Shown here piece after piece: positions 11,816 to 23,398 of a DNA stretch of 64,000 bases (positions within the stretch are counted from its first letter, which is position 1; the number at the start of each line of letters is the position of its first letter). The notes under the pieces were generated by a model, which did no database searches, had not been told where the DNA came from, and was given only the letters and a program-made list of their open reading frames with translations. Position numbers and translations under genes: made by a program. Source of the DNA: Aquarana catesbeiana (Eukaryota; Chordata; Amphibia; Anura; Ranidae); NCBI RefSeq assembly GCF_042186555.1, contig NC_133328.1, forward strand, positions 354,110,250 to 354,174,249, in the 5' to 3' direction.

Positions 11816-12169
11816 TCTCAACGCCGGAACACACTACACAGGGCTGACGTGCAGGCGGCCTTATATAGTGTGGGGCGTGTACTAAACCCCCTGAGCCATA
11901 ATTGGCCAAAGCCACCCTGGCTTTGGCCAATTACAGCTCTCTGTATAGACGGCGCTGTGATTGGCCAAGCATGCGGGCCATAGTGCATGCTTGGCCAATC
12001 ATCAGCCAGAATTGCACTGCGATGCCGCAGTGAATTATGGGCCGTGATGTGCCACTCGAATTTGGCGCGAACAGCCCATATCGTTCGCAATTCGGCGAAC
12101 GACCGAACAGACGATGTTCGAGTCGAACATGGGTTCGACTCGAACACGAAGCTCATCCCTAATTCTGAT

Positions 12170-13610
12170 GTGTCCCTTTTGCTTTTGCCTCTTGCTTTCC
12201 CTGAAGTCTTCACCCTCCAACCCACTTTGCCTCCACAGTCATAATCTTCTGGCATTCATCACCCTTTTCACCCAGCTACTTCATTCATAGAAACCATACT
12301 ACAGTTTCTATGAATGAAGCATGATCTACAGTATGAATGGAGGGGACCGACCTTTAATTCATCCTCCTGTCCTCCATTCATAGATCAGTATGAAATTATA
12401 AATGAAGGAGGGGGTAGAAAAGGAGGTCATGGTTGCTGTTTTATTAAACCAAGCTGCACTGGAAGATTATGGCGTTGGGGGTGGGAGGTTGAAGAATGAA
12501 GATTTCAGGTTACTAGTAAGTAATGCCCCTTGATTAATGGATTCTCCCTCTCTCTGTCCGAGCTCTGCTGTACCACAAAAGGCTTATACCAAGTCAAATT
12601 CAGGTACTTATGCTTACATTTAAAAAGCTGTCCGGTTTAATGTATGTGTCATTTCTTTGAACAAATGCCCCTATAATGTTCTTGCAATTTGTTTACAATA
12701 TCACTAAACAATGAACAAGGACGGATATCTCTCATACAGTATGTTGTATCTACCTATCTATACCAAGCCTAAGAGAGGTAGGTATCCATATATACAATTA
12801 ATATCACACAGAAAATGTGTCCCGGCTCCTAAATAAATAATCTTATTTGAGCATATTACAATCTGGTAAAAGTAATTTTACTTTGATGAACAAGATAAAA
12901 AGTCAAGCATATTATTCACCCTGACCTAAATCATTTTAGTAATTCCATCAATATCTATTACTGGAAACCATACAAGCTGTTCTCATAGGCTAGTTTCCAC
13001 ATTTCATAGAATTCAGATATACATCATTTAAATCTTCTAAAACCTTTCAAATGACTGACTTACCTATTTATCCTAGAGAAATGAAAGTATATCATTTGTA
13101 TATAATCAACAGACTGCATTTCACTGTACATTAGCACATTTTGTTTCACTGAGCAGACACCATTTCAGTTTCTGTCCAGCAAATGAGTTATGACTTGGCT
13201 GCTTATTTGATCTTTCTCTCTGGTGAGATTTAATGTTCTCATCTATCTTCTGCATCTGCAGCAATGCTTGGCAATCAGTGACAAAGGGAGGAGAACAGGA
13301 AACAGAAGTTTCTGAAGAAAGGATTATTTATTAAAATCTCTTGATGAAGTAGGCAAACAGCCCACAATTGATCCAGTGTACACAGAAGTAGTTTAAAACA
13401 TATAGGTGGTTCTTTAAAATCACTGCGCAGCTTGAAACCCAAGTACCTCACAGCTGCCAAGTGAAGATGAAAATATTCTGAACAGACCCTCAGACATTGA
13501 TTAAAGTCCCCTGTGTATTCCAAGTGTAACGTGATATCACATTGCTTCTAACTAATGCATGGCATTGACTGCTTTACTCAAATAAAATTCACTCATCATT
13601 CTTAAATATA
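12170..13610. other. 1.4 kb without recognisable gene or repeat
   Basis: AT-rich, apparently single-copy sequence between the hAT and the next element. I see one small hairpin at 12284-12324 (CTTCATTCATAGAAACC / GGTTTC-like partner) and no convincing exon, splice pattern or element end. It is the longest candidate for ancestral host sequence in the window. Confidence 0.6.
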
Positions 13611-14944
13611 CAGATACTCCTCGTTTAACGAGTTACCTGTTTCATGACCACTCGGACTTACGACAAACTCTCCCCACCCGAACGACGCACTGTACATCAT
13701 TGTATTGTACAGTACAGTACAGAATTTTCATTTGTGATCTGTATTTATGCAAATTAAAACAACGCTATTGAGCTGGAGTTGTGTGTTTACACCTTTTTTT
13801 TCACAATACAGTACAGTACAGTAGTTAGGAATGCTTAAAATATTGATTACTTGCAGCTCCTTGTTTAACCGCTTGCCGACCAGCCTTCGTCGTTATATGT
13901 TGGCAGGTCAGCTCTCGTGCGCAAATCGCCTTAGCTGTACGGTGGCACGGACAGGCGCACACTATCTCTGCATGCTGCGGGAGTGTGCCCGCGGGACGAG
14001 TTGACTCTATGTCCGCCGGCGACCTGCGATTGCCTGTTGCAGAGGCAGAACGGGGAACTGACTTTGTAAACAAGGCGATTCCCCGTTCTGACAGGTGACA
14101 TGACAGGGGTCTACTGTTCCAGTGGTCAGGAACAGTGATCTCTGTCATGTCCCTGGCAGCCCACCCCCCCTACAGTTACAACACACCCAGGGAACACACG
14201 TAACCCCTTGATCGCCCCCTCCTGTTAACCACTTCCCTGCCAGTGACCGTTACACAGTAATCAGTGGCTATTTATAGCACTGATCGCTGGATAAATGTCA
14301 ATGGTCCCAAAAAGTGTCAAAAGTGTCCGATCTGTCCACCTCAACGTCGCAGTCCCACTAAAAATCACAGATCTCCACCATTACTAGTAAAAAAATAAAA
14401 TAAAATAAAAATGCCATAAATCTATCCCCTATTGTGTAAACGCTATAATTTTTGTGCAAACCAATCAATTTACGCCTATTGTGATTTTTTTTTTCTTTAC
14501 CAAAAATATGTAGAAGAATATATATCCGTCTAAACTGATGAATAAATTAGTTTTTTATATATTTTTTGGATATGTATTACAGCAAAAAGTTAAAAAATTG
14601 TTTTTTTTTTCAAAATGTTTGCTCTTTGTGTATAGCGCAAAAATTTTAAATATAGCACTGATCGCTGGATAAATGTCAATGGTCCCAAAATGTGTCAAAA
14701 GCGCAAAAAATAAAAAAAACGGAGAGGTGATCAAATACCACCAAAAGAAAGCTCTATTTGTGAGAAAAAAAGGACGTCAATATTGTTTGGGTACAACGTA
14801 GCATGGCCACGCAAGTGTCAATTAACATGACACAGCCTGGTCATTATGGGGGCAAATCCTTCCTTGGTTGAGGTGGTTAATGACCAATTTGTTTAACAAC
14901 CTGGTTGTTGGAACAGAACCCGGTCGTTAAGTGAGGAGTACCTG
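13611..14944. mobile_element. Mariner/Tigger-type non-autonomous element interrupted by a TTAA element
   Basis: The left end CAGATACTCCTCGTTTAACG and the right end CGTTAAGTGAGGAGTACCTG are imperfect inverted repeats. TA precedes the left end. The right flank is TG, apparently a mutated TA. About 250 bp of left half and 64 bp of right half remain around the nested insertion 13865-14880. No coding sequence is visible. The family assignment (pogo/Tigger-like) rests on end sequence only. Confidence 0.65.
13865..14880. mobile_element. TTAA-family element nested in the mariner-type element
   Basis: It is flanked by TTAA at 13865-13868 and 14877-14880, with ends TTAACCGCTTGCCGACC and GGTTGAGGTGGTTAA. 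The interior shares blocks with the other TTAA elements (GAAAGCTCTATTTGTGAG, GTGATCAAATACCACC, the TGTATAGCGCAAAAA block). It is about 1.0 kb, non-coding, and intact at both ends. Confidence 0.85.
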
Positions 14945-15326
14945 TGTATATATACAGTATCTCACAAAAGTGATTATACCCCTTACATTTTTGTAAATAT
15001 TTTATTATATCTTTTCATGTGACAACACTGAAGAAATTACACTTTGCTACAATGTAAAGTAGTGAGTGTACAGCTTGTATAACATTGTAAATTTGCTGTC
15101 CCCTCAAAACAACTCAACACACAGCCATTAATGTCTAAACCTCTGGCAACAAAAGTGAGTACACCCCTAAGTGAAAATGTCCAAATTGGGCCCAATTAGC
15201 CATTTTCCCTCCCCGGAGTCATGTGACTCGTTAGTGTTACAAGGTCTCAGGGGTGAATGGGGAGCAGGTGTGTTAGGTTTGGTGTTATCGCTCTCACTCT
15301 CTCATACTGGTCACTGGAAGTTCAAC

Positions 15327-15504
15327 ATGGCACCTCATGGCAAAGAACTCTATGAGGATCTGAAAAAAAGAATTGTTGCTCTACATAAAAATGGCCTAGG
15401 CTATGAGAAGATTGCCAAGACCCTGAAACTAAGCTGCAGCACGGTGGCCAAGACCATAAAGCAATTTAACAGGACAGGTTCCACTCAGAACAGGCCTCAT
15501 CATT
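15327..15504 (+). pseudogene. Tc1 transposase, N-terminal DNA-binding part
   Basis: The ATG at 15327 opens MAPHGKELYEDLKKRIVALH, followed by the helix-turn-helix KIAKTLKLSCSTVAKTIKQF and RTGSTQNRP. This is the first paired-like HTH that binds Tc1 inverted repeats. The frame is cut off by the LINE insertion at about 15507, after the GSTQNRP linker. The remainder resumes at 18985. Confidence 0.9.
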
Positions 15505-15536
15505 AAGATAGAAAATGCTAAAATACATAATATAAC

Positions 15537-15538
<2 letters not shown>

Positions 15539-15582
<44 letters not shown>
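15539..15582. repeat. (TTA)n microsatellite, LINE 3' tail
   Basis: About fourteen TTA/ATT units directly adjoin the 3' end of the minus-strand L2-like LINE, as expected for LINEs that end in short simple repeats instead of poly-A. Confidence 0.85.
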
Positions 15583-15583
<1 letters not shown>

Positions 15584-15783
15584 ACAGGATTTATATAGCG
15601 CCAACAGTTTGTGCAGCTCTTTACAACATGAGGGCAGACAGTACACTTACAATACAAATCAATACAGGAGGAATCAGAGGGCCCTGCTCATTAGAGCTTA
15701 CAATCTAGAGGGGAGGGTCAAGTGGAAACAAAAGGTAATAACTGTGGGGGGGTGAGCTGATGGAGAAAATTAAAAAACAGTTG

Positions 15784-17310
15784 TTAGGTGTGGGTAGGGT
15801 AGGCTTCTTTGAAGAGAAGGGTTTTCAGGGATTGTCTAAAAGCTAATAGAGTAGGAGATAAGCAGATAGATTGGGGTAAGGCATTCCATAGGATTGGAGA
15901 GGCTTTGGAAAAGTCCTGGAGGCAAGCATGGGAAAGGGGGATGAGGGAGCTAGAGAGCAGAAGGTCTTGAGGGGAACAAAGAGAACAAATAGGTTGGTAT
16001 TTAGAGACTAGGCTAGCGATGTAGCTGGAGGCTAAATTGTGGATGGCTTTGTACGTAGTTGTTAGTATTTTGAATTTAATTCTTTGGCTGACCGGAAGCC
16101 AGTGGAGGGATTGACAGAGAGGGGTAGCAGAGACAGAGCGATTGGTAAGGTGGATGAGTCTGGCAGCAGCATTCATGATGGATTGAAGAGGTGATAGACT
16201 ATGTAGAAGTAAAACAATGAGAAGGGAGTTGCAGTAGTCGAGGCGAGAGATGACCAGCGAGTGAATTAAGAGCTTTGGTGTCATTGGTTAGAAAGGGGCG
16301 TATTTTGGAGATGTTGCGGAGGTTGAGGCGGCAGGATTTGGACAGTAATTGGATGTGGTGCTTGAAGGAAAGTTCAGGGTCCAGGACTACACCTAGAACC
16401 ATGGCATGGGCTTATAGTTGTGCCATCGATTTTAACCGAGAGATCAGGGGAAGGGACATATGGGGGAGGAAAAATTATAAGTTCAGTTTTGGATAGATTG
16501 AGTTTGAGGAAGTGGTGTGACATCCATACTGATATATCTGATAGCAAATTAGTGATACTTGAGGAGACAGAGGAAGTGAGCTGAGGGGTAGAGAAATAGA
16601 TTTGGGTGTCGTCAGTGTAGAGGTGGTATTGGAAGCCATGGGATGCTATCAGCTGACCCAGGGAGGAGGTGTACATTGAAAATAGGAGAGGTCCAAGAAC
16701 AGAACCTTGGGGGGCTCCAACTGAGAAAGGAAGAGGAGAAGAGGAAGTAGAGTTGTAGGAAACGCTAAAGGTGCGGTTGGATAAGTAGGAAGAGAACCAG
16801 CGAAGAGTACAGTCACGGAGACCAAAGTCGTGGAGTTTTTTGAGGAGGGGGTGGTTAACTGTATCAAAGGCAGCAGAGAGGTCCAGGAGTAGGAGTACAG
16901 GATAGTGTCAATTGGTTTTGGCCGTTAGTAGATCGTTTGTTAGTTTTAGGAGAGTAGTTTCTAGTGGAGTGTTGAGGACGAAATCCAGACTGAAGGGGAT
17001 CAAGAAGGCTATTATCAGGGAGGTGGACGCTCAGTCAGTTGTAGACCAGACGTTCGAGGAGTTTGGATAAGAAGGGGAGCTAGGAGATGGGGCGTAGGTT
17101 GTTAAGATTGGATGGGTCCAGTGAGGGCCTTTTAAGTATGGGTCTGACAGGTGCATGTTTTAGAGAGTTGGGGAAGATGCCAGAAGAGAGGGAGAGATTG
17201 AAGATGTGGCTTAGAGAGTGTAGCATAGAGCCAGAGGGTGAACGTAGCATTTGTGAGGGAACAGGATCCAGAAGGCAGTTGGACATATGCAAGTAGTTTA
17301 GCAACCTTGT
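15784..17310 (-). pseudogene. L2-like LINE reverse transcriptase (broken)
   Basis: Minus-strand segments in several frames cover the RT. Near 17080-17304 is the SGIFPNSLKHAPVRPILKRP block (fingers). At 16374-16676 the catalytic YTDDTQIYF motif is seen, with both Asp residues. At 16199-16402 LGVVLDPELSFKHHI is found, and at 15784-16284 the C-terminal SRLDYCNSLL and LHWLPVSQRIKFKILTTTYK. These are hallmarks of the L2/CR1 branch. Multiple frame changes make it inactive. Confidence 0.88.
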
Positions 17311-18569
17311 CTATAGTGGTGGGGTTGAAAGGGGGAAGTAATGATTGTGCCTGTGGGCATGAAGTGTGAAGCGTGGAGGGTAGCGGAACAGTAGAGATCT
17401 CCCCACGAATTGTATCAATCTTCTGTTTGAAGTGATTGGCGATCTCCTGGGCAGTGAGTGAGTTGGCGGGTGGAGGTGGTGGAGGACGAAGTAGAGAGTT
17501 GAAGGCAGAGAAGAGTTGACGGGGACGGGATAATAATCTGCTAATGAGAGTGATAAAGTAGGTCTGCTTGGCAGTGAGGAGGCTGGAATTTTATTTTTGG
17601 AGGGCAGATTTATATTGGTTGAAATCTCTCTGAGACTTAGTCTTACGCCACTGGCGCTCGTGAGCATGACTACATTTTTTCAGACTTCTAGTATCATCTG
17701 TTTGCCAAGGTTGAAGGGGTCGGGCCTGATTCTGTGTGTAGTGAGGGGGGCCATTTAGTCCAGTGAGGCTAGAAGTGAGGTGTTGAAGACAGAAGTGGCT
17801 AGGTTGGTGCAGGATAGGGGTGAGATTTTGTTGTAGAGGTTGTCGATAGCAGAGTAGAGAAGAGAAGGGTTGAGATGATGTAGGTTTCTGCGGGTAACTT
17901 TTAGGCGGTTGGAGGGAGAGGAGGTGGAGGAGAGGGAGAGAGTGAAACTAATAAGGTGGTGATCAGAGAGAGGGAATGGATAGTTAGAGGGGTTGCATAG
18001 AGTGCAAAGGTGAGAGAAAACTAGGTCAAGGGTATTGCCTTTGGAGAGAGTAGGAGCATGTATCCATTGCTTCAGGTCAAAGGAGGATGTAAGGCTGAGA
18101 AGTTTGGCAGTGGCAGGGGTATTAGTATTAATAGGGATGTTGAAGTCTCCGAGAATGATTGTGGGGATTTCAGAAGAAAGAAAGTAGGGTAGCCAGGCAG
18201 AGAAGTCTTCAAGAAAGATTGATACTGGTCCAGGGGGCCTGTAGATCACAGCTATCTTTAGATAAACTGGAGTGAAAAGATGAATGCAGTGTGCTTCAAA
18301 AGAGGAGAGTGACAGAGAGGGAGGTGGGTGTAGTACCAGAAAGGTGCTATGTGGGGCTAGAAGGATTCCGATGCCTCCTCCCTTACGTCCACTGGATCTG
18401 GGGGAGTAAGTCCAGAAAAGACCACCATGGGATAGGGCAGCAGAAGACACAGTGTCGGATTCGTGGAGCTAGGTTTCGGTAATGGCGAGTAGGTTAAATG
18501 AGTTGGCAATAAAGAGGTCATGGAGAGAGGTAAGTTTGTTGCAGACAGAGCGGGAGTTCCAAAGGGCAC
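17311..18569 (-). pseudogene. L2-like LINE apurinic endonuclease and linker (broken)
   Basis: The segment 17755-18450 (minus) contains GRKGGGIGILL, KIAVIYRPPG, IILGDFNIP (catalytic Asp and Asn) and PLSDHHLISF (catalytic His). This is the APE-type endonuclease that nicks the target for LINE integration. 18357-18569 continues the N-terminal side, and 17311-17667 is the linker toward RT. The frames are interrupted. Confidence 0.85.
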
Positions 18570-18984
18570 AAGAGACAGGGAATCTGGTCTTAGGAAGAAT
18601 AGAAATGGGAACTAAATTGTGTTGATTGTGGCTGCTACCAGAGGGTGCAGGGTGATGGGTGCATGGGGTACAGTTGAATCATGGAGGCCCAGGGTTTGGG
18701 GATATATCTCTGGAGATTAGGAGAAGCAGGAGAGTGAGGGAGGTAATATGGGAGTGGGATTTATATGAAGGGACATGGCCCAGGGTCTAAGGGTTTAAGG
18801 ATAGAGGACAGAGCTGTCAAAAGGAGTGGGAGAGAGTGCATGTTACAAGGAGAAAGAGCTGAAGGGGTAAACAAGGTCACCTGATGTCTGTCTGGTGTTT
18901 TTCAAAGTTTTGTCTTGTGTTCATTTTCTTTGTGCATTCGCTGAAGTGCAGAGTCAGAAGTGCTTTCCACTTATAGAAATCGCC

Positions 18985-19840
18985 CCACTTTGTCATGGTC
19001 GACCAAAGAAGATGAGTGCACAGGCTCAGCATTATATCCAGTGGTTGTCTTTGGAAAATAGACATATTGTTTGCTGCCAGCATTGCTGCAGAGGTTGAAG
19101 GGGTGGGGGGTCAGCCTGTCAGTGCTCAGACCATACGCCACACACTGCATCAAATTGATTTGTATGGCTGTCATCCCAGAAGGAAGCCTCTTCTAAAGAT
19201 TATTGCTGAAGACAAGCATACTAAGGACATGGATTGCTGGAACCACGTCCTGTCGTATGATGAGACCAAGATAAACTTATTTGGTTCAGATGGTGTCAAG
19301 CATATGTGCTGGCAACCAGGTGAGGAGTACAAAGACATGTGTGTCTTGCCTACAGTCAAGCATGGTGGTGAAAGTGTCATGGTCTGGGGCTGCATAAGTA
19401 CTGCCGGCACTGAGGAGCTACAGTTCATTGAGGGAACCATGAATGCCAACATGTACTATTACATACTGAAGCAGAGCATGATCCCCTCCCTTCGGAGACT
19501 GGGCTGCAGGGCAGTATTCCAACATGATAAGGACCCCAAACACACCTCCAAGATGACCACTGCCTTGCTAAAGTAGCTGAGGGTAAAGGTGATGGACTGG
19601 CCAAGCATGTCTCCAGACCTAATCCCTATTGAGCATCTGTGGGGCATCCTCAAATGGAAGGTGGAGGAGCGCAAGGTCTCTAACATTAACCAGCTTTGTG
19701 ATGTCATCTTGGAGGAGTGGAAGAGGACTCCAATGGCAACCTGTGAAGCTCTGGTGAACCCAATGCCCAAGGCAGTGCTGGAAAATAATGGTGGCCACAC
19801 AAGATATTCACACTTTGGGCCCAATTTGGACATTTTCAAT
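18985..19840 (+). pseudogene. Tc1 transposase, C-terminal catalytic part
   Basis: The sequence resumes after the LINE with the GRPKK motif and VSAQTIRHTLHQ (second HTH). The catalytic triad regions then follow: SYDETKINLFGSDG (first Asp), VFQHDKDPKHTS (second Asp) and SPDLIPIEHLWG (Glu, 19610-19650). A deletion after the KPLLK block removes about ten residues, a frameshift lies near 19016-19098, and a stop at 19574-19576 precedes the last part (19589-19843). The element is therefore inactive. The DDE arrangement and the terminal repeats make the family secure. Confidence 0.92.
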
Positions 19841-20027
19841 TAGGGGTGTACTCACTTTTGTTGCCAGTGGTTTAGACATTAATGGCTGTGTGTTGAGTTA
19901 TTTTGAGGGGACAGCAAATTTACACTGTTATGCAAGCTGTATACTCACTACTTTACATTGTAGCAAAGTATATATATATATATATATATATATATAGCTC
20001 AAAGTTAATCCTTCTGAATAATAACAT

Positions 20028-21237
20028 TTAACCACTTCAATAACAGGCGCTTAGACACCTTCCCGCCCAGGCCAATTTTCAGCTTTCAGCGCTGTCACGA
20101 TTTGAATGACAATTGCGCGGTCATGCTACACTGTACCCAAACAAATTTTTTATCATTTTGTTCCCACAAATAGAGCTTTCTTTTGGTAGTATTTGATCAC
20201 CTCTGCGGTTTTTATTTTTTGCACAACAAATAAAAAAAGACCGAAAATTTAAAAAAAAAACAAGTTTTTCTTTGTTTCTGTTAAAATGTTTTGTAAATAA
20301 GTACGTTTTCTTCTTCAACGATGGGCACTGATATGGCTGCACTGACGGGCACTGATACGGCGGCACTGATGGGCACCGATGAGGTGGCACCAATGAGGTG
20401 GCACTGATGATGGGCACTGATAGGTGGCACTGGTATGCGGCACTGATGGGCACTCATAGGTGGCACCGATGGGCACTCATAGGCGGCACTGATGGGCACT
20501 CGTAGGTGGCATTGATTGGTACATATGGGTGGCACTGATGGGTACTTATGGGTGGCACTGATGTGTGGCACTGATGGGCACTGATAGGTGGGCACTGATG
20601 GGCACAGATGGGCACTGACAGGTGGCACCGATGGGCAATGACAGGTGGCACTGAACACACTGATTGGTGGCACTGATAAAACATATTGGGGGCATTGCTG
20701 GGCAGATCTGGAACATAATGGTGCCAATCAGTGCCCATTTGTGGGCACTGATTGACATATGTTGGGCACATGTGGATGGCCATGGGTACATACCTGGACA
20801 TCCACATGTTGCCCCTTCCCTGGTGGTCCTAGTGGCAATCCCTGGTGGTCCAGTGTGGTGATCTGAGGGGGGGCTGCATTGATAAACAATCAGCACAGAC
20901 CCCCCTGTCAGGAGAACCGCCGATCGGCTCTCCTCTACTCGTGTCTGTCAGATGCGAGTGAGGAAAAGCCGATCAACGGCTTTTCCTATTGACAGCATGA
21001 TCAGCCGTGATTGGACACGGCTGATCACGTGGTAAAGAGTCTCCGCCGGAGGCTCTTTACCAAGATAGGTGGAGCGGTGTGTCAGGCTGACACACCACTC
21101 CACCGATCGCCGCGATGCGCACCCTTGGGGGGCGCACGGCGGCATGTTATCCTACTTGACATCATATGATGCCCAGTCAGGATAACTGAACCACCGCCCG
21201 GCCGTCATCTGCTATGGGCCGGGCGGGAAGTGGTTAA
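20028..21237. mobile_element. TTAA-family element, both ends intact, with minisatellite core
   Basis: TTAA at 20028-20031 and 21234-21237 bound the element. Its ends TTAACCACTTCAATAACAGG and GGCGGGAAGTGGTTAA are short inverted repeats. The left 250 bp carry the family blocks TACACTGTACCCAAAC, AAATAGAGCTTTC and TATTTGATCACCTCTGC. The centre is a GGCACTGAT-rich minisatellite, and the right third is GC-rich with hairpins (GGCTCTCC, GATCAGCCGTG). No transposase. Confidence 0.88.
20320..20765 (+). repeat. GGCACTGATGG minisatellite
   Basis: Imperfect repeats of ~20 bp built from GGGCACTGATAGGTGGCACT and variants fill this stretch. Reading frames through it encode Cys/Pro/Ser-rich repeats and should not be read as genes. 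Confidence 0.9.
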
Positions 21238-21348
21238 ATATATGAAATATGATTGTAAAAAAGAAAAATACATTTTTTAGGGAAATTTTACAAGAATAAA
21301 AATAGATAGATAATAATAATAGATAGATAAAAACGACAGACAGACATC

Positions 21349-21826
21349 TTAACCACTTGACCCCCGGAAGATTTACCCCCTTCATAACCAGACCATTTTT
21401 TGCGATACGGCACTGCATTAGTTTAACTGACAATTGTGTGGTTGTGCAACATTGTACCCAAATAAAATGTAAGTCATTTTTTTCCCCCTATAAGTAGAGG
21501 TTTTTTTTTGGTGGTATTTGATCACCTCTGCATTTTTTTTTCAAACAAAAATGACCGACAATTAAAAAAAAAAAAATGTTTTACTTTCTGCTATAAAACA
21601 CATCCAATAAAAAAATTCATAAATTTAGGCCAATATGTATTCTGCTACTTACTTTTGGTAAAAAACAAAAAATGCCAATAAGCGTATATTGATTGGTTTA
21701 TGCGAACATTTTAGGGTCTACAAACTATGGGAAATATTTATGGATTTTTTTGTTAGACTAGTAATGGCAGTGATCTGCGACTTATAGCAGGACTGTGATA
21801 TTGAGACAGACCATCAAATACTAACA
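21349..21826 (+). mobile_element. TTAA-family element, 5' fragment
   Basis: It starts TTAACCACTTGACCCCCGG at 21349 and runs through the same ~470-bp terminal region as the element at 240 (GTACCCAAATAAAATG, TATTTGATCACCTCTGC, AATAAGCGTATATTGATTGG, TAGGGTCTACAAACT). It breaks off near 21826 without a right end. Confidence 0.8.
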
Positions 21827-21834
21827 GCCCATTC

Positions 21835-22225
21835 ACACTAGTGCAATGCCAGACATTGCATGTGATTCGCACCACATTGCTGTGCAGACCACATGTCTGA
21901 GCAATGCGATTTCAGCCATGGCTGAAATTGCATTGTATTTACACCAAAATGGTGCAGGGCCCTTTTTTTTGGTCCGCAGTGGAATCAGATCACATGGGTG
22001 TTCACAGCTATGCAATCCGATTCCTTCACCATTTCACAGTTCGCACTGCGATCTGCAAACTGATCTGGGGGTGTCTTTAACTGTACATTGACACCCCCGG
22101 TGTTTTGAAGATCTCAGTGTGAACCACTGTGCCATTCAGATGCAATGTGGGAACATTCAGATACAATGTGGGAACTGACACTGAATCGCAGGGTTTCCCG
22201 CATTGCACCAGTGTGAACCGAGCCT
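21835..22225. mobile_element. Short MITE with GGCTCGGTTCACACTGG ends
   Basis: The left end CAGCCCATTCACACTAGTGC and the right end GTGTGAACCGAGCC are inverted repeats. The interior contains CAATGCGATT motifs and several short palindromes (TTTCAGCCATGGCTGAAA). About 390 bp, non-coding. The flanks CTAA/TACC do not let me decide a superfamily. Confidence 0.65.
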
Positions 22226-23398
22226 ACCTGACACTTTTAAATAAATACTGGAGAGTGAAAAATCTGGTGCAGTTGTGCATAGTAACTAACCAGTAGGGAT
22301 GAGCCGAACAACCCCCGGTTTGGTTTGCAGCAGAACATGTGAACAGGCAAAACATGTGTGCGAAATGCGAACAACGTTAAAGTCTATGGGACGCGAACGT
22401 GAAAAACCAAAAGTTCTAATTTTAAAGGCTTATATGCAAGTTATTGCCATAAAAAGTATTTGGGGACCCAGGTCCTGCCCCAGGGGACATGTATCAATGC
22501 AAAAAAAAGTTTTAAAAATGCAGTTTTTTCGGGAGCAGTGATTTTAATAATGCTTAAAGTGAAACAATAAAAATTAAATATTCCTTTAAATATCATGCCT
22601 GGGGGGTTTCCTTAGTCTCCCTGTTAAGCAGCGCATCTTTCCCATATTTATAACAGTACCACAGCAAAATTGATTTTCTAAAGGAAAAAATGTAATTTAA
22701 ACCTGCTTGAGGCTGTAATATATTGTCAGATCTTGGCAATATAGATAAAAATCACTGAAAAAAATGGCGCGGATCCCCCCCAGTCCATTACCAGGCCCTT
22801 TGGGTCTGGTATGAATATTAAGGGCAACCCCCGCACCAATAATACCAAAAAAAAGGCGTGAATGTCACCCCAAAATCCATACCAGGCCCTTCAGATCTGG
22901 TATGTATATTAAGGTAAACCCCGTACCAAAATTTATAAAAAAATGGCGTGGGGTCCCCCAGGCCCCCAGGCACTATATGCTCTGAACAGCAGTATATATA
23001 ATATACGGCCTGCCCTATATACTCTGCAGAAAAATTGGACCTTAGGTGTTGGTGGTGCCAGAACACTGTAACCCCTCACAGTTACTCTTGTTGGGTACAG
23101 GAATGCACCCTGCTGTTAAATATTATATCAAAAATTTTAATTATATGAACCTTTTAAACAGGGGCAGGAAAACTGGGCCTTTGGTTTTGGTGGTGCCAGA
23201 ACACTGTGAGCTCCCACAGATACTCTTGTTGGGTGCAGGAACAGGCCCTGCTGTGCATATATTAGATCAAAAATTGTAATAACATGCCTATGTTAAACAG
23301 GGGCAGAAAATTGGGCCTTGGGTGGTGGCGGTGGTTCCCTAAACCAAAAATATTGTTGGAAGCTAGTATCATCAAGATTGAGGAGGAATAGGATAGTC

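Larger units (their letters stand above)
6247..12161 (-). mobile_element. Complete hAT transposon, 5.9 kb, with 8-bp target duplication
   Basis: The left end TAGGGATGAGCC and the right end GCTCATCCCTA are inverted repeats. They are flanked by a perfect 8-bp duplication ATTCTGAT (6239-6246 and 12162-12169), the hallmark length of hAT insertions. The interior carries a hAT transposase on the minus strand (11075 to 7961) in four reading-frame segments, a 138-bp tandem array downstream of it and a ~44/125-bp array upstream. A second, shattered copy of the same family is at 22294-33650, and a palindromic MITE with the same ends is at 35492-37660. It is the best preserved DNA transposon here, disabled by a few frameshifts. 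Confidence 0.92.
15507..18984 (-). mobile_element. L2/CR1-group LINE inserted in Tc1
   Basis: This LINE is on the minus strand, with a (TAA)n-type 3' tail seen as (TTA)n at about 15539-15582. Just inside lies a 3' end with the GGCGCTATATAAATCC motif, typical of L2-like elements. An endonuclease (17755-18569) and reverse transcriptase (15784-17310) are recognisable but broken by frameshifts. The Tc1 sequence resumes immediately at 18985, so the LINE landed in the transposase gene. A short TCAT match on both sides may be the target duplication. Confidence 0.88.
14955..19996 (+). mobile_element. Tc1-type transposon split by a LINE, right end lost in a TA tract
   Basis: After a TA at 14953-14954 the left end begins CAGTATCTCACAAAAGTG, followed by a ~200-bp terminal region with ACATTGTAAAGTAGTGAGTG. 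Mirror blocks near 19845-19966 (GGGGTGTACTCACTTTTGTT, ACTCACTACTTTACATTGTAG) form the right terminal region. Beyond 19966 the sequence becomes (TA)n, so the outermost right end is missing. Transposase coding lies in two parts, 15327-15504 and 18985-19840, separated by a 3.5-kb minus-strand LINE. Confidence 0.9.

Noticed and set aside
11987..12255. Open frames crossing the hAT right end into flanking DNA
   Set aside because: They span the terminal inverted repeat and target duplication, so they are chance frames.
20121..20896. Long Cys/Pro/Ser-rich minus-strand frames
   Set aside because: Translations of the GGCACTGAT minisatellite in a TTAA element.
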